A stretch of DNA of 8,776 nt from Fidelibacterota bacterium (GTDB lineage Bacteria; Fidelibacterota; UBA2242), in the NCBI GenBank assembly GCA_016936335.1, contig JAFGXZ010000254.1, forward strand, positions 1 to 8,776, given 5' to 3'. Under the pieces are notes generated by a model that was given only the letters and a program-made list of their open reading frames with translations, was not told where the DNA came from and made no database searches. The translations under genes were made by a program, and so were the position numbers. Below, one piece after another: positions 1-6,497 of this stretch (its first letter is position 1; each line of letters begins with the position of its first letter).

Positions 1-1815
1 AGTTACCCAATCTTTCGGGCGGCTTTTCTGGCGTTGCGAAACCGTTCCCTCAACATGGATGTCATGTACAGCATGGGCATGGGGGTGGCCTATCTTTCCA
101 GTGTAATGGCGACATTCGGGATTGTGCTTTCACGGGATTTTATGTTCTATGAAACCGCCTTGTTGCTGGCGACGTTTCTGACCCTGGGACGTTACCTGGA
201 AGCCCGGGCGAAAAGCCGGACATCGGATTCCATCCGGAAATTGATGGAGTTGCAACCGTCGGTGGCAACGGTAATTCGTAATAATATCGAGATGAATATT
301 CCACTGAGTGAAGTACTTGTGGGCGACATGATTGTTGTTAAACCCGGTGGAAAAGTGCCTGTTGATGGTACAATCGAATCCGGTGACAGTTTTGTTGATG
401 AATCCATGCTGACCGGTGAACCGGTGCCTGTATTCAAAGAATCGGGATCAAAAGTCGCCGCCGGAACGGTGAACCAGGACGGTTCATTCAATTTCATAGC
501 GGAAAAAGTGGGTAAGGATACCATGCTGGCGCAGATTATCCGCATGGTGGAAGAGGCTCAGGGTTCCAGGCCGCCGGTGCAGCGGATTGCCAATACAGTC
601 GTGAGTTATTTCATCCCGGTGGTGCTGGGCATTGCGGTGATTTCCTTTGTTTTTTGGTTTTTAATTGTTGGAAATGGTCTGTTGTTTTCGCTGACCACTT
701 TAATTGCTGTGTTAGTCATTGCCTGTCCCTGTGCCCTGGGGCTGGCAACACCTACGGCTGTAACGGTGGGCATCGGTCGCGGCGCAGAACTGGGTGTGCT
801 GATTAAAAACGGAGAAGTGCTGGAAACGGCAGGCAAACTGGATACTGTTGTATTTGATAAAACCGGAACCCTCACCGAAGGGAAACCACGGGTTGTCAAT
901 TTGAAGATTTACAGTGATGATGAACAAAAGGTGTTACGGGTCGCTGCCGGGCTGGAAGCCAAATCTCAGCATCCTTTAGGAAAGGCGATCGTGAACTATG
1001 CCCGGGAAAAATCCATCGAACCGGGAAACGTGGACTCCTTTCAAAATTTTGGCGGAAAAGGGATCAGCGGAGTCATTGACGATCAATCAATTGTTGTCGG
1101 AAACAGAAAATTGATCGCCGGACAAAAAATCGAAATTCCGGAATCTGTATTAACGGATATTAACGCTTTTGAAAATGATGGAAATACGGTAGTGCTCATT
1201 GCGATTCAAAGTAAAATCGCCGGGATTGTAGCCATTGCTGACCATCTGAAAGAATCAGCCCGGCGAACGGTTAATGCACTGAAAAGCCGCGGTTTTGAAG
1301 TCGGGCTTATAACGGGTGACAATTGGAAAGCCGGAAATGCCATTGCCCGGAAACTGGGTCTGGATTTTGTACAGGCAAATATCCTGCCCAATGAAAAGGC
1401 AAATGAGATTAAAAAGCTTCAGTCAAATGGAAAGGTTGTGGCTTTTGTGGGTGACGGTATTAACGACGCACCCGCGTTGTCCCGGGCTAATATCGGGATT
1501 GCCATGGGCAAGGGAACCGATGTGGCGATTGAATCTGGTGATGTGGTATTGATGTATGAGGACCTGACGGGTGTGGTGACGGCCATCGATCTCAGCCGTA
1601 AAGTATTGCGCCGGATCAAACAGAACCTCTTCTGGGCATTTGCCTATAATACGGCATTGATACCAGTCGCTGTGGGAATTTTATATCCGCTGTTTGGCAT
1701 TGTCTTTAAACCGGAACTTGGCGGTCTGGCGATGGCGATGAGTTCGGTAACAGTGATCAGTCTCTCGTTGCTGCTGAAACGATTCAAGCCGGAAATAGGC
1801 GGAGATGAATCTTAA
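1..1815 (+). CDS. copA: Cu(I)-exporting P1B-type ATPase, 5' truncated by window edge
   Basis: Inner-membrane P-type ATPase that couples ATP hydrolysis to export of Cu(I) from the cytoplasm. The frame is open from base 1, so the gene begins upstream; the TTG at 34 is only an internal codon. The N-terminal metal-binding domain(s) and first helices are missing. Visible in order: the NMDVMYSMG helix start, the actuator-domain TGEP (412-423), the metal-binding CPC in a transmembrane helix (724-732), the phosphorylation site DKTGTLT (Asp at 856-858), the P1B nucleotide-domain His-Pro (970-975) and the hinge GDGINDAP (1450-1473). In the last two helices, Tyr-Asn (1645-1650) and MxxSS (1732-1746) are the residues that, in known CopA proteins, form the Cu(I) site and mark subgroup P1B-1. 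Ag(I) could also be carried. No copper chaperone or regulator lies downstream, so its operon, if any, extends upstream of the window. Family and metal class are well supported. Confidence 0.95.
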   Translation, partial: SYPIFRAAFLALRNRSLNMDVMYSMGMGVAYLSSVMATFGIVLSRDFMFYETALLLATFLTLGRYLEARAKSRTSDSIRKLMELQPSVATVIRNNIEMNIPLSEVLVGDMIVVKPGGKVPVDGTIESGDSFVDESMLTGEPVPVFKESGSKVAAGTVNQDGSFNFIAEKVGKDTMLAQIIRMVEEAQGSRPPVQRIANTVVSYFIPVVLGIAVISFVFWFLIVGNGLLFSLTTLIAVLVIACPCALGLATPTAVTVGIGRGAELGVLIKNGEVLETAGKLDTVVFDKTGTLTEGKPRVVNLKIYSDDEQKVLRVAAGLEAKSQHPLGKAIVNYAREKSIEPGNVDSFQNFGGKGISGVIDDQSIVVGNRKLIAGQKIEIPESVLTDINAFENDGNTVVLIAIQSKIAGIVAIADHLKESARRTVNALKSRGFEVGLITGDNWKAGNAIARKLGLDFVQANILPNEKANEIKKLQSNGKVVAFVGDGINDAPALSRANIGIAMGKGTDVAIESGDVVLMYEDLTGVVTAIDLSRKVLRRIKQNLFWAFAYNTALIPVAVGILYPLFGIVFKPELGGLAMAMSSVTVISLSLLLKRFKPEIGGDES

Positions 1816-1819
1816 GACT

Positions 1820-1854
1820 TGACTTATCCCGATAATTCGGAATGAGGTAAGTCA
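1820..1854. other. Nested hairpin just after the copper ATPase gene
   Basis: The arms 1820-1828 and 1846-1854 pair over nine positions, seven of them the perfect TGACTTA/TAAGTCA plus one G-U and one C-G. Inside them CCGA (1829-1832) pairs with TCGG (1837-1840) around a TAAT loop, leaving a five-base bulge on the 3' side. It starts 5 nt after the copA stop. No T-run follows on either strand, so it is not a classic intrinsic terminator. It could still protect the 3' end of the transcript or help Rho-dependent termination; that role is inferred. Confidence 0.4.
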
Positions 1855-1931
1855 GATAAAGTAGCTCTGGCTGGTTATGCTTTTTCTGAACGGACGAGAT
1901 GAGGGACAAAACTTAATTCCACACTGCTTCG

Positions 1932-1970
1932 CAGGATAAATCAAGTTTCTTGGACTATGAACTTGTCCTG
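1932..1970. other. Bulged hairpin near the 3' end of the minus-strand gene
   Basis: CAGGA (1932-1936) and CAAGTT (1942-1947) pair with AACTTG (1960-1965) and TCCTG (1966-1970). This gives an 11-bp stem interrupted by a five-base bulge (TAAAT) around a 12-base loop. It lies 10 nt beyond the stop codon of the minus-strand secreted protein, where a transcript end is expected. No T-run follows it in either direction, so a terminator role is only a possibility. The rest of 1816-1980 shows no gene, and the short ORFs there have no ribosome binding site. Confidence 0.35.
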
Positions 1971-1980
1971 ATGATTCGAG

Positions 1981-4317
1981 TCACTTCAGGAACAGACACT
2001 TCTTCACCTGCTGAAATCCAGCCCCTTCAATTTTGTAGAAGTAGACGCCGGAGCCGTACCGATTGGCATTCCACTGATCTTTGTAAACCCCCGATTGCTG
2101 CTGACGATCTACCAGTGTCTCAACCAGCCGGCCGTTGATGTTGTAAATTAGCAGTTTGATGTTGGAATTCTGCGGCAAAGTATATTCAAAGGTTGTGGTG
2201 GTGTTGAAAGGGTTAGGGTAGTTTTGTTTTAGTTGAAATTCGCAGGCCTGTGCGGTCGGGCGATTTTCAATATCAATCGCGGAAGTGGCACCTTTGACAT
2301 AGAGACCGTCATCGGCCGCTAGATAGGCAATATCGGGATTGATTTGAGAGAAGCAGAGCTGATAGGGGATCAGTTCATTCAGTCCATCATTGATCGCTGT
2401 CCAGGTTATACCAAGATCATCACTTGTGAATATCCCGGAACCCCAATCCAATAGATAAACAGTACCGGTCTCGGGATGATGAATAAACTGATAGGGTATT
2501 GGGTAAATGTGCCGATCGTTATACCGACTGGTTGAGTTAAAATTTATAGGTGTCGAATGCCAGGTCTGACCAAAATCAATTGAGCGATATATTTTCATGG
2601 AATCACAATTAACATAAAGTACAGTACTGTCGATAACGATCCAGTTACTGTATTGGGTATAGATATTTGTATTGGGAAGACTGACTTGATATTTGATGCT
2701 GTCCGTATCGAGATCAATGCCGTAGATTTGATCAGGAGCATTGCTCCAATCATCAAGGACTTTTGTGATCCAGAGAACCTGATTTGTCGTGTCAAATTGA
2801 TTGGTCTGGGTTGCAAAGCCGGTCATGCCGCTCCAATGCTTACCGGTCCAGCCCCAATCCGCCGCATTTATCTTCACTGATTCAATATTGTGAATCCCGA
2901 TATAGTGGTCCATTGAGTGATCGAAATAGCTAAGGAAAAAACGATAGCTGTTTTTCGGATCGATATCGATATCCACAGCCCGGCTGTACCAGCTGTAATA
3001 ACACAGATTCAGTGAGTCAGTCTCTTCAGGCCAGATCTCAGACCAGGTTATACCACCATCTTTTGAGATGTAAATCAGATCGCCGGCCGCATAGATTGTA
3101 TTCGGATTCGATGGTGCCGTCCTCAATAGTCCCGGTGAGATATAGACGTCAGGATCGGTCTGTTCCCAGGTCCAGCCGCCGTCATCGCTGATAAAGACAC
3201 CTCCGTAACGAGTGGCGGCAATGATGCGTTCTCGGTTATCACCAAGATTAATTGTCTGAACACCTATGATTTGGTTATGGAAAATGCCGCGGTTGCTCTT
3301 CTGCCAGGTAGTACCACTATCGCCGGTTTTATAGATGCCATCGCTACAACTGACGATGATTTCGCCGGAATTGATCCGTCGCAGATCAATTGAAGAAATA
3401 GTATTGCCCAAAGAACCGGTGGTCTTTTTATTTCCGGTTGAAAGATCATAAACAACCAGATCACCCTCTTCATTACCAAGATATATATTATTTCCGGATA
3501 ATTCAGCTGCTGTAATTGAAGAACTGCTGATTTTTGTCCAGTTTTCACCATTACTAGAACTGTAAAATGCGCCGCCGGCCATGCCACCCATGGGGTGAAA
3601 ATCATAATATTTACCGAAAGCAAGCAGGGAATTACCGGATGATGATTGGCTCAGGTATAATAGATTAACAGTCATTGGTTCGCATGGAATTTGTGACCAT
3701 GTGTTCAGACTGTCAACATGTGAGCGATGTAAATATCCCTTATTGTATTTGTAGATGTTTCCATCTTCCTGAAAGACGATTCCGTGCTGGAAATCATTAA
3801 CATGATAGAATAGTGAAAAGGGATATTGAGATACTTCGCTTCCGCTCCACATCTGCCAGCTGTTTCCGCTGTCCGGGCTGATAATCCAGGGATCGTTGTA
3901 GCCATTGTTATTATATTCACCATTAGAGGTATCGGCCGCAACGATGCCGCATTCGGAGGCAAAGACTGCGCGGGTGCGATGAGACAAGATGCTGGACCAG
4001 TTTGCACCGTAGTCAGTACTTTTCAGCAGCGCCGATTCCGTGGCGACATACGCCACACCATCATTCAGGACAGCGATATTCGAGCATTCATCGTCAATGA
4101 TTTTTTCCCACGATCCGCCCCGGTTGCTACTGCGATAGAGGCCATCCTCCCTGACACAGACCAGCATCACCGCTTCCCGATCCGGGAAACTCTGCATATC
4201 CCGAATGACTCCGCCGCTGAGATTCATCTTCTGCCACTGGGCGCTGGTTGTTGCTGACGACAATATCAGGAATATCAGCGTAACAAAAAACGATTGTCCT
4301 GCTCTAAAGCGTTGCAT
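1981..4317 (-). CDS. Secreted Asp-box (BNR) beta-propeller protein with type IX-like sorting tail
   Basis: A 778-residue exported protein. Residues 1-26 form a signal peptide: Arg residues in the N-region, a hydrophobic core at about 10-20, and likely cleavage after TTSA before Gln27. The body carries Asp-box repeats of the SxDxGxTW type ending at Trp70, 107, 154, 260, 338, 384, 425, 586 and 639, with a degenerate copy near 200-207. This is the pattern of sialidase- and sortilin-like beta-propellers, probably two propellers. The last ~85 residues (695-778, starting QLKQNYPNPFN and including SGVYFYK) match the type A sorting / FlgD-like tail that directs proteins through the type IX system or to the cell surface. 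No catalytic triad or other enzyme motif was recognised; the Asp boxes alone do not make it a sialidase. The ATG is supported by AAGAGG (4323-4328 on the complement) 5 nt upstream. It is transcribed alone, convergent with copA and divergent from tag. Its ligand is unknown; adhesion or surface binding is an inference. Confidence 0.88.
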   Translation of the reverse strand: MQRFRAGQSFFVTLIFLILSSATTSAQWQKMNLSGGVIRDMQSFPDREAVMLVCVREDGLYRSSNRGGSWEKIIDDECSNIAVLNDGVAYVATESALLKSTDYGANWSSILSHRTRAVFASECGIVAADTSNGEYNNNGYNDPWIISPDSGNSWQMWSGSEVSQYPFSLFYHVNDFQHGIVFQEDGNIYKYNKGYLHRSHVDSLNTWSQIPCEPMTVNLLYLSQSSSGNSLLAFGKYYDFHPMGGMAGGAFYSSSNGENWTKISSSSITAAELSGNNIYLGNEEGDLVVYDLSTGNKKTTGSLGNTISSIDLRRINSGEIIVSCSDGIYKTGDSGTTWQKSNRGIFHNQIIGVQTINLGDNRERIIAATRYGGVFISDDGGWTWEQTDPDVYISPGLLRTAPSNPNTIYAAGDLIYISKDGGITWSEIWPEETDSLNLCYYSWYSRAVDIDIDPKNSYRFFLSYFDHSMDHYIGIHNIESVKINAADWGWTGKHWSGMTGFATQTNQFDTTNQVLWITKVLDDWSNAPDQIYGIDLDTDSIKYQVSLPNTNIYTQYSNWIVIDSTVLYVNCDSMKIYRSIDFGQTWHSTPINFNSTSRYNDRHIYPIPYQFIHHPETGTVYLLDWGSGIFTSDDLGITWTAINDGLNELIPYQLCFSQINPDIAYLAADDGLYVKGATSAIDIENRPTAQACEFQLKQNYPNPFNTTTTFEYTLPQNSNIKLLIYNINGRLVETLVDRQQQSGVYKDQWNANRYGSGVYFYKIEGAGFQQVKKCLFLK

Positions 4318-4336
4318 ATTTACCTCTTGCTGTTTA

Positions 4337-4365
4337 AATATAGATACTTATTGTAAAAAATACAA
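4337..4365 (-). promoter_or_regulatory. Candidate promoter of the secreted Asp-box gene
   Basis: Read on the minus strand, TTGTAT (4365-4360) and TATATT (4342-4337) are separated by exactly 17 nt. The -10 matches the sigma-70 consensus at five of six positions, but the -35 at only three. The box ends 19 nt before the start codon, so the 5' leader would be short. If the host uses a Bacteroidota-type primary sigma factor, the -35 match means little. Confidence 0.4.
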
Positions 4366-4366
4366 T
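4350..4366. promoter_or_regulatory. 17-bp perfect palindrome, candidate operator between divergent genes
   Basis: ATTGTA (4350-4355) and its exact complement TACAAT (4361-4366) flank a five-A spacer. The palindrome covers the candidate -35 elements of both divergent promoters, the usual position for a dimeric helix-turn-helix repressor. The six-base arms and five-base spacer are plausible for an operator. The regulator is not encoded in this window and cannot be named. The A-rich spacer also means a chance palindrome in AT-rich DNA is possible. Confidence 0.35.
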
Positions 4367-4379
4367 CCCTATGAATTAT
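4351..4379 (+). promoter_or_regulatory. Candidate promoter of the tag-EamA unit
   Basis: TTGTAA (4351-4356, four of six sigma-70 matches) and AATTAT (4374-4379, four of six) are spaced by 17 nt. They lie about 53 nt upstream of the tag start codon, in the only non-coding DNA available to drive the gene. The -35 falls inside the shared palindrome. This is a weak call made on spacing and position. Confidence 0.3.
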
Positions 4380-4432
4380 CGCCTGAAGCAGATAAATTTG
4401 CCTCATGACATTAGCGATAAGGAGCTATTAAA

Positions 4433-5008
4433 ATGAAAAAACAGCGTTGTGCCTGGCCGACAAATGATCAACTGATGATTGAATACCATGATAAGGAATG
4501 GGGTGTGCCGGTGCATGACGACCGCAAACTCTTTGAATTCATGGTGCTGGACGCCTTTCAGGCCGGGCTGAGTTGGTCGACAATTCTAAAAAAGCGGGAA
4601 AATTTCCGCAATGCTTTCGATAATTTCCAGCCGGAGATCATTGCGGGTTATGGTCAGGAAAAAATCGATACCCTTCTTCAAGATGCCGGCATTATCCGCA
4701 ATAAAGCCAAAGTCAATGCCACGGTCAAAAACGCAAAGGCCTTTCTTGCAGTTCAAAAAGAATTCGGGACTTTTGACCAATTCATCTGGCAATTTGTCGG
4801 TAATCACCCTATTGTCAATAAATGGAAAACAATGGCGGAAATTCCAGCCAAATCCCCGGAAGCCGAAGCCATGAGCGCCGATTTGAAAAAACGGGGTTTC
4901 GGTTTCGTGGGACCGACCATCTGTTATGCCTTTATGCAGGCGGCCGGGATGGTGAATGACCATGAAGTCGGCTGTTTTCGTTATAACGAAGTTAATTCAA
5001 AGAAATAA
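4433..5008 (+). CDS. tag: DNA-3-methyladenine glycosylase I
   Basis: Base-excision repair enzyme of the cytoplasm that removes 3-methyladenine from alkylated DNA, leaving an abasic site. The 191-residue length is typical of the Tag family, and similarity runs end to end: CAW..., YHDKEWGVP, QAGLSWSTILKKRENFR, DAGIIRNKAKV, KKRGFGFVGPTICYAFMQA and VNDHEVGC. The zinc-binding set known from E. coli Tag (Cys4, His17, His175, Cys179) is present as Cys6, His19, His177 and Cys181. The position of E. coli Glu38, reported to contact the base, is Asp40 here in the stretch LDAFQAGLSW; the change is conservative. TAAGGAG (4418-4424) sits 8 nt before the ATG, fixing the start. It is followed after 3 nt by a DMT transporter gene and is probably co-transcribed with it. 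Very confident in the family. Confidence 0.95.
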   Translation: MKKQRCAWPTNDQLMIEYHDKEWGVPVHDDRKLFEFMVLDAFQAGLSWSTILKKRENFRNAFDNFQPEIIAGYGQEKIDTLLQDAGIIRNKAKVNATVKNAKAFLAVQKEFGTFDQFIWQFVGNHPIVNKWKTMAEIPAKSPEAEAMSADLKKRGFGFVGPTICYAFMQAAGMVNDHEVGCFRYNEVNSKK

Positions 5009-5011
5009 ATT

Positions 5012-5923
5012 ATGTGGAAATTACCGGCGAAATATATTGCTTTGGCTATTTTGGCCTGCCTGCTTTGGTCAACGGCATTTGTGGGTGTTAAGATCGGGCT
5101 GCAGTATGCTGAACCTTTTGGTTTTGCGGGAATTCGCTTTATACTGAGCGGATTGATGCTGTTGCCTTTTACAGGTGGACTTCGTCGATACTTCAGTATT
5201 ATTCAAAATAATTTTAAACGTATATTGGTTCTTGCTGCAACACAGACCTTTGTAGCCTATGCATTTTTCTATTTTGGGATGACGCTGGTACCGGGTGCCC
5301 TGGCCGCAATTGTAATTGGTTCGTCACCGTTGATTTTTGCACTGGTTGCACATTTATTGACGGCTGATGATAAGATTACAGTATTGAAGTTAATGAGTAT
5401 GCTAATTGGTTTTGCTGGTGTGGCGATCATTGGCATCAGCCGTCAGCCCTGGCAGTCTGCCGGTTTGTCCGAATTTATCGGCATCCTCATCCTGTTGATC
5501 GGAAGCGCCTCGGGAGCGGTTGGGAATGTGATTGTGTCGACGGATAAGAAAATGATCCCGCCACTGGTATTGAATTCATCTCAACTCTTTATCGGTGGTT
5601 TTGGCTTGCTGGTCTTGTCACTAATAGTTGAAGGCAGTCCGATAAAATCCTATCCGATGCAATATTATATCGCACTCATCTATCTTTCAATTTTATCTGC
5701 AGTGGCTTTTTCAATATGGTTTGTTTTGTTAAAAAAACCGGGCGTAAAAATATCCTCCCTGAACCTCTGGAAATTTATCATTCCGGTCTTTGGCGCAATC
5801 CTGGCCTGGATTATTTTACCCGATGAAAATCCGGAATGGCCGGCGATCGTTGGGATGGTTTTTGTTGCGCTGTCGATTCTTTCGTTCAACCTCTGCAACA
5901 TGGTCAGTAAAAGCTGCGATTAA
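5012..5923 (+). CDS. EamA/DMT-family transporter, ten transmembrane helices
   Basis: An inner-membrane carrier of the drug/metabolite transporter superfamily; 303 residues is the normal length. The sequence shows two EamA repeats, about 8-141 and 154-296, each with five hydrophobic helices (roughly 8-25, 37-53, 70-88, 93-113, 124-142, then 154-172, 186-206, 217-239, 249-270, 275-295). Family landmarks are LLWSTAFVGVKIGL with GIRFILSG in repeat one, YFGMTLVPGALAAI, and the PVFGAILAWIILPDE stretch in repeat two. Members export amino acids, purines or other metabolites, and the substrate cannot be read from sequence. The ATG lies 3 nt after the tag stop with no clear Shine-Dalgarno site, only A-rich DNA, which suggests translational coupling to tag. 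The short C-terminal tail ends in SKSCD. No functional link to DNA repair is evident. Confidence 0.9.
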   Translation: MWKLPAKYIALAILACLLWSTAFVGVKIGLQYAEPFGFAGIRFILSGLMLLPFTGGLRRYFSIIQNNFKRILVLAATQTFVAYAFFYFGMTLVPGALAAIVIGSSPLIFALVAHLLTADDKITVLKLMSMLIGFAGVAIIGISRQPWQSAGLSEFIGILILLIGSASGAVGNVIVSTDKKMIPPLVLNSSQLFIGGFGLLVLSLIVEGSPIKSYPMQYYIALIYLSILSAVAFSIWFVLLKKPGVKISSLNLWKFIIPVFGAILAWIILPDENPEWPAIVGMVFVALSILSFNLCNMVSKSCD

Positions 5924-5944
5924 TATCAATTCCTCTCTGAAAAC

Positions 5945-5974
5945 TGTTTTTATTCCTGCTTTAATTACTATAAA
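5945..5974 (+). promoter_or_regulatory. Possible promoter of the ferritin-like/flavoprotein/MscS unit
   Basis: The 92-nt gap after the EamA gene contains TATAAA (5969-5974), a good -10 match, within an AT-rich stretch. The -35 region (TGTTTT, 5945-5950, 18 nt upstream) is poor. A separate promoter here is plausible because this gap is much larger than those inside the units. No terminator hairpin is visible, so read-through from the tag-EamA unit cannot be excluded. Confidence 0.3.
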
Positions 5975-6015
5975 TTCAAGTCGATATGCAACCAATGGAC
6001 TGAGGAGAAATAACC

Positions 6016-6468
6016 ATGGACAGACAGAAGTTTGAGAGCGTGCTGGATTTTGCGATAGATCGGGAAAAAGAGGCCGTTAAATTTTACAATGATCTGATCA
6101 AACTGACCAAATCCTTCGATATCATGGAGACTATCCGGACAATCGAATTAATGGAACGAAACCATATCACAATTATTGAAAAGATGAAAAATCAGGAAAT
6201 TGGGGACGTTGTAATCCGATCGGTGAATGATCTGAAAATCAGTGAATACCTGGTTCTTCCCGAGGAAAAAACGCCGGATAACTACCAGGATTTGTTGATT
6301 ATGGCAATGAAACGTGAAGAACTTTCACAAAAACTTTACCTGTCACTGGCAGAGGATGTGAACGAACCCGAAATCCAAAAAGTGTTTCATAAACTGGCAT
6401 CCGAAGAAGCCCGGCATAAGCTGACCTTTGAGAATCTCTACGACAGCGATATTTTGAAAGAAAATTAA
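6016..6468 (+). CDS. Ferritin-like diiron protein, rubrerythrin-type domain without rubredoxin
   Basis: A 150-residue soluble four-helix-bundle protein. The helix pattern carries the diiron ligand set of the rubrerythrin/ferritin-like family. Helix A has Glu17 followed seven residues later by Tyr24 (REKEAVKFY). Helix B has Glu47-x-x-His50 (MERNH). Helix C has Glu101 with Tyr108 (KREELSQKLY). Helix D has Glu131-x-x-His134 (SEEARH). A charged linker at about 59-90 separates the two helix pairs. Rubrerythrins reduce hydrogen peroxide with electrons from an attached rubredoxin domain. There is no CxxC pair or rubredoxin domain here and in fact no cysteine at all, so it needs an external electron donor or serves in iron binding. 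GAGGAGA (6002-6008) lies 7 nt before the ATG. The flavoprotein gene starts 29 nt downstream and is a candidate partner by position only. The fold is well supported; the reaction is not established. Confidence 0.85.
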   Translation: MDRQKFESVLDFAIDREKEAVKFYNDLIKLTKSFDIMETIRTIELMERNHITIIEKMKNQEIGDVVIRSVNDLKISEYLVLPEEKTPDNYQDLLIMAMKREELSQKLYLSLAEDVNEPEIQKVFHKLASEEARHKLTFENLYDSDILKEN

Positions 6469-6497
6469 ATATTTCCAACAAAGCAGGAAATTCCCCG

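Noticed and set aside
34..36. TTG at 34 as the start codon of the copper ATPase.
   Set aside because: The frame is open to base 1 with family-like sequence before it, and the protein would lack the N-terminal domains; the gene is cut by the window edge.
192..545. A 117-codon minus-strand ORF inside copA.
   Set aside because: It lies antisense to well-conserved actuator-domain sequence and its product matches nothing recognisable.
1879..1941. A short ORF of about 20 codons in the convergent gap.
   Set aside because: Very short, without a Shine-Dalgarno site or recognisable content.
1816..1980. An insertion-sequence remnant suggested by the inverted repeats.
   Set aside because: No transposase fragment or target duplication is seen, and the repeats are short and only 35-39 nt across, so hairpins explain them better.
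1950..2138. A 62-codon plus-strand ORF crossing the convergent gap into the Asp-box gene.
   Set aside because: There is no ribosome binding site, and most of it is antisense to the conserved sorting tail.
3826..4257. A 143-codon plus-strand ORF opposite the Asp-box gene.
   Set aside because: It overlaps the signal-peptide and Asp-box coding region of a strongly supported gene, and its composition looks like a reverse-strand shadow.
1981..4317. Calling the Asp-box protein a sialidase.
   Set aside because: Asp boxes occur in many non-enzymatic propellers, and the catalytic Arg triad and Tyr/Glu pair of sialidases were not recognised.
4586..4963. A 125-codon minus-strand ORF opposite tag.
   Set aside because: It is fully antisense to conserved tag sequence and no domain is recognisable.
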